This document shows, piece after piece, positions 1 to 4,893 of a stretch of 7,629 nt of DNA. The position numbers and the translations under genes were made by a program. The notes under the pieces were generated by a model. It did not search any database, had not been told where the DNA came from, and worked only from the letters and a program-made list of their open reading frames with translations. Location of the stretch: NCBI GenBank assembly GCA_945827465.1, contig CALZOH010000160.1:1-7629 (forward strand), written 5' to 3'. The first letter of the stretch is position 1, and each line of letters starts with the position of its first letter. This DNA comes from an uncultured Prevotellaceae bacterium. Lineage in GTDB: Bacteria > Bacteroidota > Bacteroidia > Bacteroidales > Bacteroidaceae.

Positions 1-172
1 GTGTACAAAAGGGTATTGAAGTTAGTTCAAGGGTTTTTGCACGTGTACAAAAGGGCCTTGAACGATGTAAAAATGGTCTTGTACAGTGAACAATTTGGCC
101 TTGAAGTGACTTCAAGTCGTTTTTGCGCAATATACAATTTGGCCTTGAAGTGACTTCAAGTCGATTTTGCAT
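1..172. repeat. Tandem repeat array, about 43-bp units with palindromic core
   Basis: Four units start near 5, 47, 90 and 134, giving periods of 42, 43 and 44 bases. Units three and four (90-126 and 134-170) match at 36 of 37 positions. Units one and two share the exact 13-mer GTGTACAAAAGGG at 1-13 and 43-55. Units three and four each contain the 17-bp odd-centred palindrome CTTGAAGTGACTTCAAG (100-116 and 144-160). Unit one has a relaxed version at 16-30, and in unit two the core has decayed. Units one, three and four end in a T-run followed by GC (35-40, 120-126, 164-170). The unequal period and the drift of the older copies argue for non-coding DNA. The role is unknown: the palindrome could be a protein-binding site or an RNA hairpin. 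Confidence 0.85.
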
Positions 173-197
173 AGTGTGCATGACTATGACTAATTTC

Positions 198-269
198 ACT
201 TCACAGATTATTTGTTTACTATTTTACTTCACAGATCCTGTATTGTTTTCCTAAGATGCTTTACAGGAT
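198..269. repeat. Degenerate direct repeats with an 8-bp inverted repeat
   Basis: The 11-mer ACTTCACAGAT occurs at 198-208 and again at 226-236. A looser third version lies around 259-270, each copy being followed by a T-rich tract. An 8-bp inverted repeat overlaps the second and third copies: ATCCTGTA at 235-242 pairs with TACAGGAT at 262-269 across a 19-base gap. This could be a weak terminator for a gene beyond the left edge, or simply repeat decay. No function is assigned. Confidence 0.5.
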
Positions 270-301
270 TGTTTTGTTGTTTCTAATCCAGTTTACAAGT
301 A

Positions 302-332
302 CAAAGATATGCACGCTCTTTAGTAATGTAAA
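302..332 (-). promoter_or_regulatory. Candidate leftward Bacteroidetes promoter
   Basis: Read on the minus strand, 309-302 is TATCTTTG, a full match to the Bacteroidetes -7 box TAnnTTTG. Nineteen bases further upstream (329-332) the minus strand reads TTTA, three of four matches to the -33 box TTTG. Transcription would begin near 297 and run left through both repeat sets. No credible gene follows inside the window, so the target, if any, lies beyond position 1 or is a non-coding RNA. Confidence 0.35.
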
Positions 333-393
333 TTTTTGTAGCAGATAACAACCAATGAAATAGACACACCAAAGGGAAATCATATATGTACGA

Positions 394-435
394 AATTAAG
401 GAGCACTGTCTGGATAGACCTTGTGCTCCTTAATT
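394..435 (-). terminator. Hairpin terminator after rpmH
   Basis: A perfect 13-bp stem is formed by AATTAAGGAGCAC (394-406) and GTGCTCCTTAATT (423-435). The 16-base loop holds a second 4-bp stem, GTCT (408-411) with AGAC (416-419). It lies 30 bases past the rpmH stop codon. On the minus strand the 3' arm ends in CCTTAATTTC, only modestly U-rich, so this is a terminator or a 3'-end stabilising structure rather than a textbook intrinsic terminator. Symmetry means it could also act on rightward transcripts. Confidence 0.65.
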
Positions 436-465
436 ACTCTAATGAGTATATGGAGAAAACGCGGA

Positions 466-621
466 TTACTTACCGTGATTCTCGTCAGAAACTGTCAGCT
501 TCTTGCGGCCTTTTGCACGACGAGCTGCTAAAACGCGACGGCCATTAGCTGTAGACATACGCTGACGGAATCCGTGTTTGTTGTTTCTTTTGCGGTTGTG
601 AGGTTGAAATGTTCTTTTCAT
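466..621 (-). CDS. rpmH: Large ribosomal subunit protein bL34
   Basis: This 51-residue gene encodes bL34, a small, very basic protein that binds 23S rRNA in the large ribosomal subunit. The translation opens MKRTFQPHNRKRNNKHGFR and continues with the family core MSTANGRRVLAARRAKGRKKL at about residues 22-42. This is the diagnostic L34 pattern of FQPxxRKRxxxHGFRxRM and GRRVLxxRRxKGRxxLxV. The length is right for Bacteroidales, whose L34 has a short C-terminal tail beyond the usual 44-46 residues; here the tail is SDENHGK. The start is fixed by the universal MKRT N-terminus. It is transcribed alone and leftward from the promoter at 666-695 and ends at the hairpin at 394-435. It is not next to dnaA or rnpA as in many other bacteria, at least within this window. 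Confidence 0.97.
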   Translation of the reverse strand: MKRTFQPHNRKRNNKHGFRQRMSTANGRRVLAARRAKGRKKLTVSDENHGK

Positions 622-665
622 GACTCTATACTGATATTATTTTACTTATTCTTTGTAACGGGGTG

Positions 666-695
666 CAAAATTACGAAGTTTTTTTGATTTTACAA
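666..695 (-). promoter_or_regulatory. rpmH promoter
   Basis: On the minus strand 673-666 reads TAATTTTG, a full match to the Bacteroidetes -7 box TAnnTTTG. TTG at 695-693 lies 19 bases upstream and matches most of the -33 box. The predicted start of transcription near 659-661 leaves a leader of about 40 bases before the rpmH start codon. Confidence 0.75.
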
Positions 696-777
696 GAAGT
701 TGTCCATCTTTTTTAGCGTTTTTGAAATTGGAATGCCCATTTGAATGCTTACTTCTTGATTGTGTTTTTTTGAAAGG

Positions 778-836
778 AGGCTATAGCCTTATAGGACTGA
801 AAGAGGATATTTCTGGCGATAGATCCGGCGATAGAT
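778..836. repeat. 12-bp palindrome and 12-bp-period tandem repeat
   Basis: AGGCTATAGCCT at 778-789 is a perfect 12-bp palindrome. About 25 bases further on, GGCGATAGAT occurs twice in tandem at 815-824 and 827-836 with a 12-base period. These lie upstream of the gene at 926 and could be operator sites or junction scars of an insertion. No regulator is visible nearby. Confidence 0.4.
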
Positions 837-894
837 AAATACGTGGAGTCAAATTTTTTGTTCAAAACATTCTATTTTTTTAATATATATATCG

Positions 895-902
895 TACCTT
901 TG
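895..902 (+). promoter_or_regulatory. -7 promoter box of the AT-rich gene pair
   Basis: TACCTTTG is a full match to the Bacteroidetes -7 consensus, 23 bases before the start codon at 926, giving a leader of roughly 18 bases. There is no good TTTG at the -33 distance; the sequence there is T-rich (about 873-881). Confidence 0.6.
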
Positions 903-925
903 TACATTAATACAGCATAAAGACT

Positions 926-1513
926 ATGAATAGGATAATCTTTTTTACGATATTGTTAGGTCTGATTTTTATAGATCTAAAAGCTCAAAAAATCTCTGTT
1001 GATAGAATAGAGGCGGATGGAACACATCAAATTATGACAAATACAGAAGATTTTGTGATTGGTGGAACTAAATATAGTTTTGGGATGAAAGTCTTTGAAT
1101 CATCATTTAGTAAAGAGTGGTTTTTACTAATTTCTTCATTTTTGTATATCTCTGATTATACAAATGTGTTATTAAAATTAGGGAATGGTGATATTGTATA
1201 TTTGCCAGTCAACAATGTTCATGTAGGAAAGGTTACAATGCCAAGTTATGGGGTTACAATTGGAACAATTACATCAATAACACCATCTACGCAAGCAGAT
1301 TATTATTCTTCCGTATATGAATTAAAAGAAGAGGATATGAACAAAATTGATATCTACGGCATTTCTAAAATAAGGATTTCTAATGGAGTAGAATATTTTG
1401 ATAAAAAATACAGGAGTAATTCATTAGGGAAGTTTCTAACTAAATGTAGAAAAAGCATCAAAAAAAGATTGGATAATCCATTGAAATCCGGTGATATATT
1501 TGACGATTTTTAA
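926..1513 (+). CDS. Secreted protein of unknown function
   Basis: I do not recognise a named family for this 195-residue protein. Residues 1-20 look like a signal peptide: Asn-Arg after the start, a hydrophobic core IIFFTILLGLIFI, then cleavage after KA before QK. There is no lipobox cysteine, so it is predicted to be periplasmic or secreted and soluble. The mature part is probably beta-rich, with alternating hydrophobic strands around residues 22-58, 65-85 and 88-115. It ends in a basic helix-like stretch around 168-183 (GKFLTKCRKSIKKRL). The single Cys174 argues against disulphides. The start is supported by the -7 box 23 bases upstream. The coding DNA is far more AT-rich than the genes from efp onward; two counted sequence lines gave about 28-35% GC, against about 52% in a counted line of the macroglobulin gene. 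This suggests later acquisition. A second unknown gene follows 20 bases downstream, probably in the same transcript. Confidence 0.75.
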   Translation: MNRIIFFTILLGLIFIDLKAQKISVDRIEADGTHQIMTNTEDFVIGGTKYSFGMKVFESSFSKEWFLLISSFLYISDYTNVLLKLGNGDIVYLPVNNVHVGKVTMPSYGVTIGTITSITPSTQADYYSSVYELKEEDMNKIDIYGISKIRISNGVEYFDKKYRSNSLGKFLTKCRKSIKKRLDNPLKSGDIFDDF

Positions 1514-1533
1514 CAATAACAAATATTTGGGAT

Positions 1534-1791
1534 ATGATTAAGATTAAAACGGAATTAAAACAATGGCTTGTTAACTTTATAACAAATAGTATCCGTAGTA
1601 TTGAATCGGAAGACTGCACAGAATTCAATTCTTGGGTAAAAGCATTTAAGAAAGAAGAAGCATCCTTTGTTGTAGATATGGAGTTTATAAATGACTGGGG
1701 GTATGATGAGCGTGAATCTATTTCAGAAGAGGAAGCTGCAAAATATGCTCAATCATTGATAAAAATAATCTTGGAAAATTGGTATCTTTAA
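1534..1791 (+). CDS. Small acidic protein of unknown function
   Basis: This 85-residue protein is not recognised. It has no signal peptide or membrane segment, so it should be cytoplasmic. It looks mainly helical: an amphipathic N-terminal stretch (about 4-25), an aromatic middle region (FNSWVKAF, then FINDWGYDE) and a C-terminal helix (about 62-83) after an acidic run SISEEEAA. It is strongly acidic overall. It starts 20 bases after the upstream secreted-protein gene, shares its AT-rich composition and is probably co-transcribed. Small acidic partners beside secreted proteins are sometimes immunity proteins or chaperones, but nothing in the sequence proves that here. A hairpin follows at 1815-1845. 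Confidence 0.65.
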   Translation: MIKIKTELKQWLVNFITNSIRSIESEDCTEFNSWVKAFKKEEASFVVDMEFINDWGYDERESISEEEAAKYAQSLIKIILENWYL

Positions 1792-1814
1792 CCTTTACTT
1801 TAGGTAGCTTGACT

Positions 1815-1845
1815 CCATTTAATTTATTCTATCCCGAATAAATGG
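1815..1845 (+). terminator. Weak hairpin after the AT-rich gene pair
   Basis: TTTATTC (1823-1829) pairs with GAATAAA (1836-1842) across a 6-base loop. CCA (1815-1817) and TGG (1843-1845) extend the stem beyond a 5-base bulge. It starts 23 bases after the stop codon of the small acidic gene. No T-run follows, so termination is possible but not certain. Confidence 0.35.
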
Positions 1846-1946
1846 TTAGACATTGGCAATAAAGTTATAATATTAGTTTAACAAAACCGATTGGAGATGA
1901 ATTGTGAATTGATCATCTAAGCGTGGCAAAAAAGTATTCAATCTAT

Positions 1947-1977
1947 TCTGTTTTTCAGTGAAATTGGTGTAACTTTG
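1947..1977 (+). promoter_or_regulatory. efp promoter
   Basis: TAACTTTG at 1970-1977 is a full match to the Bacteroidetes -7 box. TCTG at 1947-1950, 19 bases upstream, is a three-of-four match to the -33 box TTTG. The predicted leader is about 28 bases, A-rich and without a Shine-Dalgarno sequence, as is normal in this phylum. Confidence 0.75.
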
Positions 1978-2011
1978 CACCGCTAATCGGAATCAATAAC
2001 AATAAAAATAT

Positions 2012-2575
2012 ATGATTAATTCGCAAGACATTAAGAATGGAACTTGTATCCGTTTGGATGGCAAATTGTATTTCTGCATCGAGTTCCTGCATGTAAAGCC
2101 CGGTAAGGGAAATACTTTTATGCGTACCAAATTGAAGGATGTAGTTTCTGGCCTGGTGCGTGAGCGTCGTTTTAATATTGGTGAAAAATTAGAGGATGTA
2201 CGCGTTGAGCGTCGTCCTTATCAGTTCTCTTACAATGAGGGTGACACATATCACTTCCTCAATCAGGAAACATGGGATGATGTTCCTGTACAGAAGGCGC
2301 TGATTGAAGGTGTTGACTATATGAAGGAAGGTGATATTGTAGAAATCGTTACTGATGCTTCTACCGAGACGATTCTTTTTGCAGAAATGCCTGTTAAGAC
2401 CGTCCTCAAAATTGTTTATACCGAACCTGGTTTGAAGGGTGATACCGCCACTAACACAACTAAGCCGGCTAAACTTGAAACGGGTGCTGAAATTCGCGTA
2501 CCTTTGTTTATCAACGAGGGAGAGTTGGTTGAAGTAGATACTCGCGACGGTTCTTATGTTAACCGTGCAAAATAA
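2012..2575 (+). CDS. efp: Elongation factor P
   Basis: EF-P binds the ribosome between the P and E sites and relieves stalling at proline runs. The 187-residue length is standard. The N-terminal KOW-like domain (about 1-65) carries the loop VKPGKGNTF, with Lys32 at the tip. This is the position that contacts the peptidyl-tRNA and, in some bacteria, is modified. Two OB-fold domains follow (about 66-127 and 130-187). The C-terminal signature is clear at about 157-184, with TGAEIRVPLFINEGE followed by VDTRDGSYVNR. No epmA- or epmB-like modifying gene is visible in this window, so the state of Lys32 is unknown. The start agrees with the family N-terminus (MINSQDIKNGT) and the promoter 35 bases upstream. 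It is followed by hairpins and a strong terminator, so it is probably transcribed alone. Confidence 0.97.
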   Translation: MINSQDIKNGTCIRLDGKLYFCIEFLHVKPGKGNTFMRTKLKDVVSGLVRERRFNIGEKLEDVRVERRPYQFSYNEGDTYHFLNQETWDDVPVQKALIEGVDYMKEGDIVEIVTDASTETILFAEMPVKTVLKIVYTEPGLKGDTATNTTKPAKLETGAEIRVPLFINEGELVEVDTRDGSYVNRAK

Positions 2576-2594
2576 AGATTATTGCGATAGTCGC

Positions 2595-2630
2595 TTCTAA
2601 CAAGTCTACGTTAGAAAGTTTCAATAGACT
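2595..2630 (+). other. Two overlapping, mutually exclusive hairpins after efp
   Basis: TTCTAAC (2595-2601) can pair with GTTAGAA (2610-2616) over an 8-base loop. Alternatively AGTCTA (2603-2608), which lies in that loop, can pair with TAGACT (2625-2630) over 16 bases. Nested use of both would form a pseudoknot; otherwise they compete. They lie between the efp stop and the terminator at 2642-2687, so they would be part of the efp 3' untranslated region. Confidence 0.4.
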
Positions 2631-2641
2631 CAATACTAAGT

Positions 2642-2687
2642 AGTGGGAGAGAGTTGGACGATGATTCCTGACTCTTTCCCACTTTTT
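2642..2687 (+). terminator. Intrinsic terminator of efp
   Basis: AGTGGGAGAGAGT (2642-2654) pairs with ACTCTTTCCCACT (2671-2683). This makes a 13-bp stem with one G-U pair, a 16-base loop and a run of five T's (2683-2687). The strength and T-run mark it as the main stop for efp transcription, and it separates efp from the glycosyltransferase operon. Confidence 0.88.
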
Positions 2688-2813
2688 ACTTAATCTACAA
2701 TCAGTCGCAAGACTATTTTCATCATCACGCAGATGACCATATTGGACTAAATGATATGATAAACAAATGTTCAGGCTTTCAGTCTGAATCTTCAATGGAA
2801 GGAAAAATATTGC

Positions 2814-2821
2814 TACCTTTG
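2814..2821 (+). promoter_or_regulatory. -7 promoter box of the glycosyltransferase operon
   Basis: TACCTTTG is a full match to the Bacteroidetes -7 consensus, but only five bases separate it from the start codon at 2827. The start of transcription should fall at or within a few bases of the ATG, giving a leaderless or nearly leaderless mRNA. The -33 region is weak, with no TTTG near 2790-2796. Confidence 0.6.
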
Positions 2822-2826
2822 CATAC

Positions 2827-3816
2827 ATGAAATTTTCAATCATTATTCCGGTTTACAATCGTCCGGAAGAAGTCAAAGAGTTGCTTGCTACGTTGGCGCG
2901 GCAATCCTTTCGCGATTTTGAGGTGTTGGTGGTCGAAGATGGCTCAAGCATCCCTTGTCATCAAGAAGTCGAGGCTTTTTCGGAGGTCTTTCTATTGCGT
3001 TATTTCGTGAAAGAAAATGGCGGACCGGCGCAGGCTCGAAATTATGCGGCGGAGCGGGCACAAGGAGAGTATTTAATTATTCTTGACTCAGATTGTGTAT
3101 TGCCCGATGGTTATCTGTCGGCTGTGGCTGAAGCGTTGAGCGCTGATCAGACAGATGCGTTTGGTGGTCCCGACCGTGCTCATGAAAGTTTTACTCCGAT
3201 TCAGAAGGCTATCAACTATGCTATGACGTCTTTTTTCACAACCGGAGGTATTCGTGGTGGAAAAAAGAAACTGGATCGTTTCTTTCCCCGTAGTTTTAAT
3301 ATGGGTGTGCGTCGAGAAGTCTTTCAGCAATTGGGTGGCTTCTCCAATATGCGCTTCGGTGAAGATGTAGATTTTAGTATGCGATTGTTTGAATCAGGCT
3401 TTCGCAGCAGCCTTTTTCCCGAAGCATGGGTTTGGCATAAGCGGCGCACTGATTTACGAAAGTTTTTCAAGCAAGTTCATAATTCCGGCATTGCCCGCAT
3501 TCATCTTTGGAACCGTCACCCCGGCAGTCTCAAAGTGGTTCATCTTTTGCCGGCAGTGTTTACAGTAGGTGTGGCTGTTTTGTTGCTTGGGGCGTTTTTC
3601 TGTCAATGGGCATTGTTGCCATTATTGCTGTTTGCGCTGATTATATTTGTAGACGCCTCTCTTCGTGAGCGTAGTTTGCGCGTGGGTGTGTTGGCCGTTG
3701 CAGCCTCGTTGGTGCAACTTACGGGTTACGGTTCTGGCTTTTTGCGTGCTTGGTGGAGATGCCGTGTCAGAGGGAAGGAAGAATTTGAAGCTTTCAAGAA
3801 AAATTTCTATCAATAA
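2827..3816 (+). CDS. Family 2 glycosyltransferase with C-terminal membrane segments
   Basis: This 329-residue protein has a GT-A fold of glycosyltransferase family 2, which transfers a sugar from a nucleotide-sugar donor by inversion. The fold begins immediately with FSIIIPVYNRPEEV (3-16), followed by VVEDGS (35-40). Then come the region NGGPAQARN (64-72), the metal-binding DSD (87-89) and the ED acceptor motif with a likely catalytic acid in FGEDVDFSMR (177-186). VWHKRR (202-207) is a common late motif in this family. Residues about 237-275 and 285-305 are hydrophobic and probably form two or three membrane helices, so the enzyme should sit on the inner face of the cytoplasmic membrane. Its substrate cannot be read from sequence; neighbouring lpxH suggests envelope glycans, but only by context. 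The start is fixed because the fold begins at residue 3. radC follows after three bases. Confidence 0.9.
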   Translation: MKFSIIIPVYNRPEEVKELLATLARQSFRDFEVLVVEDGSSIPCHQEVEAFSEVFLLRYFVKENGGPAQARNYAAERAQGEYLIILDSDCVLPDGYLSAVAEALSADQTDAFGGPDRAHESFTPIQKAINYAMTSFFTTGGIRGGKKKLDRFFPRSFNMGVRREVFQQLGGFSNMRFGEDVDFSMRLFESGFRSSLFPEAWVWHKRRTDLRKFFKQVHNSGIARIHLWNRHPGSLKVVHLLPAVFTVGVAVLLLGAFFCQWALLPLLLFALIIFVDASLRERSLRVGVLAVAASLVQLTGYGSGFLRAWWRCRVRGKEEFEAFKKNFYQ

Positions 3817-3819
3817 TCC

Positions 3820-4527
3820 ATGGAGGAGATTCAGGTAAAGAGGCGTTTGTCAATCAATGAATGGCGTGAAGATAGTCGTCCGCGTGAGCGTTTGCTTTCA
3901 GTAGGGGCGGCTTCGCTGAGTAATGCCGAGTTGCTGGCAATCTTGATTCACACCGGAACGGCTTCCAAGAATGCTGTGGAAATGATGCAAGAAGTACTGA
4001 ATGCTTGTGATGGAAGTCTCGACAAATTGGGAACGATGACCTATGACGAACTGATTAGTTTTGACGGAATCGGACCGGCAAAGGCCGTAACCATTATGGC
4101 AGCTTGTGAGTTTGGGCGTCGTAGAATGACCAAGGACACTGTGAAAAAAATCAGGATGGACTCTTCCGAAACGGTGTTTCAAGAATTGCTTAGAGCCCGT
4201 TTTTGGGATCATACCGAAGAAGAGTGTTGCGTAGTGTTGCTCAACCAAGGGTTATACCTGATTAGTGTGGAGTTGGTGGGGAAGGGCGGACTGACCTCAG
4301 TGAGTGCTGATATCCGTAAAATTATGAAGATGGCTATTCTGAAGAATGCAACGGCTTTGATATTGGCGCACAATCATCCTTCGGGTTCTCTCAAGCCTGG
4401 AAGAGAAGATGACCAAACCACGTCGCGACTCAAAGAAGCTTGTAAAATGATGGATATTCGATTGCTTGACCACTTGATTGTGAACGGCAATTCCTATTAC
4501 AGTTATATGGATGAAGGAAAACTATAA
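3820..4527 (+). CDS. radC: RadC-family JAMM protein
   Basis: RadC proteins pair an N-terminal helix-hairpin-helix region with a JAB1/MPN metal-binding domain. The cellular role is unsettled, and the early link to DNA repair in E. coli was later withdrawn. This protein has 235 residues, a usual length. The N-terminal part has RERLLSVGAASLSNAELLAILI (23-44) and a helix-hairpin-helix core DGIGPAKAV (82-90). The JAMM domain spans about 112-233, with a candidate catalytic glutamate in the EEE run at 133-135 and zinc-binding His184, His186 and Asp197 in HNHPSG...PGRED. The usual motif is HxHx7SxxD; here the serine position (194) is glycine. Other conserved features such as LLDHLIV are intact, so the protein does not look decayed. 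It is three bases from the glycosyltransferase and 16 from the next gene, within the likely operon. Confidence 0.95.
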   Translation: MEEIQVKRRLSINEWREDSRPRERLLSVGAASLSNAELLAILIHTGTASKNAVEMMQEVLNACDGSLDKLGTMTYDELISFDGIGPAKAVTIMAACEFGRRRMTKDTVKKIRMDSSETVFQELLRARFWDHTEEECCVVLLNQGLYLISVELVGKGGLTSVSADIRKIMKMAILKNATALILAHNHPSGSLKPGREDDQTTSRLKEACKMMDIRLLDHLIVNGNSYYSYMDEGKL

Positions 4528-4543
4528 TTACTGATAACATACA

Positions 4544-4876
4544 ATGGAGAATCAAAAGAAACAAGATAAGTTGGCTGTAGAAGAAAAAATCATTGCAGCT
4601 CTGAAGACGGTTTATGATCCCGAAATACCTGTAGATATTTACGAATTGGGCTTAATCTACAAGATAGACTATCATGAAGAAGACGGTACGCTTGATTTAG
4701 ATATGACCCTTACCGCGCCGGGATGTCCGATGGCAGATTTCATTATGGAGGATGTCCGCCAAAAGATGGAAGGTATTGAGGGTATTACCACGGCTCGTGT
4801 TAATCTGGTGTTTGAACCCGAATGGGATCAAAGCATGATGAGCGAGGAGGCGAAGGCTGACTTGGGAATGTTATAA
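4544..4876 (+). CDS. DUF59 / MIP18-family protein, SufT-like Fe-S assembly factor
   Basis: This 110-residue protein belongs to the DUF59 (MIP18/PaaD-like) family, whose members help load or mature iron-sulphur clusters. The family signature is complete. KTVYDPEIPVDIYELGLIYKI (21-41) forms the first conserved block. MTLTAPGCPMAD (54-65) contains the invariant Cys61. VNLVFEPEWDQSMMSEEAKADLGM (86-109) is the usual C-terminal block. No sulphurtransferase or scaffold genes (sufB, sufC, sufD or iscU) are nearby, so it acts with partners encoded elsewhere. The stand-alone form resembles bacterial SufT more than PaaD of the phenylacetate pathway, for which there is no context here. It lies between radC and lpxH with gaps of 16 and 17 bases. 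Confidence 0.93.
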   Translation: MENQKKQDKLAVEEKIIAALKTVYDPEIPVDIYELGLIYKIDYHEEDGTLDLDMTLTAPGCPMADFIMEDVRQKMEGIEGITTARVNLVFEPEWDQSMMSEEAKADLGML

Positions 4877-4884
4877 TGTAAAGC

Positions 4885-4889
4885 GGAGG
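4885..4889 (+). promoter_or_regulatory. Shine-Dalgarno-like GGAGG before lpxH
   Basis: GGAGG sits four bases before the lpxH start codon. Genes of this phylum rarely rely on such sites, and no other gene in the window has one so clear. The spacing is shorter than the usual optimum, so it may be chance. Confidence 0.35.
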
Positions 4890-4893
4890 CGAA

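Larger units (their letters stand above)
1..465. other. Gene-free region left of rpmH
   Basis: No convincing coding region is seen on either strand. The stretch holds the tandem palindromic repeats (1-172), degenerate direct repeats with an inverted repeat (198-269), a candidate leftward promoter (302-332) and the long hairpin after rpmH (394-435). Short open frames cross the repeats on both strands, but the repeat spacing of 42, 43 and 44 bases does not preserve a frame. The left edge is cut by the window, so the array may continue upstream. Confidence 0.7.
622..925. other. Divergent intergenic region between rpmH and the AT-rich gene pair
   Basis: This 304-base spacer separates two divergent genes. 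It holds the leftward rpmH promoter (666-695), a small cluster of palindrome and short tandem repeat (778-836) and the -7 box of the rightward gene (895-902). The right half is very AT-rich. No open frame of useful length is seen. Confidence 0.7.

Noticed and set aside
1..153. Rightward open frame from the left edge to a TGA at 151-153, possibly the C-terminus of an upstream gene
   Set aside because: The frame lies wholly in the tandem repeats, whose 42, 43 and 44-base spacing breaks any shared reading frame. The opposite strand is open too, so openness is a property of the repeat.
1..172. CRISPR array
   Set aside because: Unit spacing leaves only about seven bases between 37-bp repeats, there are no spacers, the copies diverge and no cas genes are present.
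1..181. Leftward open frame starting at 181 and running off the window
   Set aside because: It is at least 60 codons long but consists of repeat sequence with no recognisable protein features, and copies are not translated in the same frame.
180..254. Rightward 24-codon frame beginning MTMTNF
   Set aside because: It overlaps degenerate repeats, has no promoter or family similarity, and is within the size expected by chance in AT-rich DNA.
926..1791. Toxin-immunity or other defence pair
   Set aside because: Neither protein shows a recognisable toxin, nuclease or immunity motif. The arrangement alone is not evidence, so both are left as unknown.
2559..2843. Leftward frame across the efp-glycosyltransferase gap
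   Set aside because: It runs through the efp terminator stem and the -7 box and overlaps both neighbouring genes; no motif supports it.
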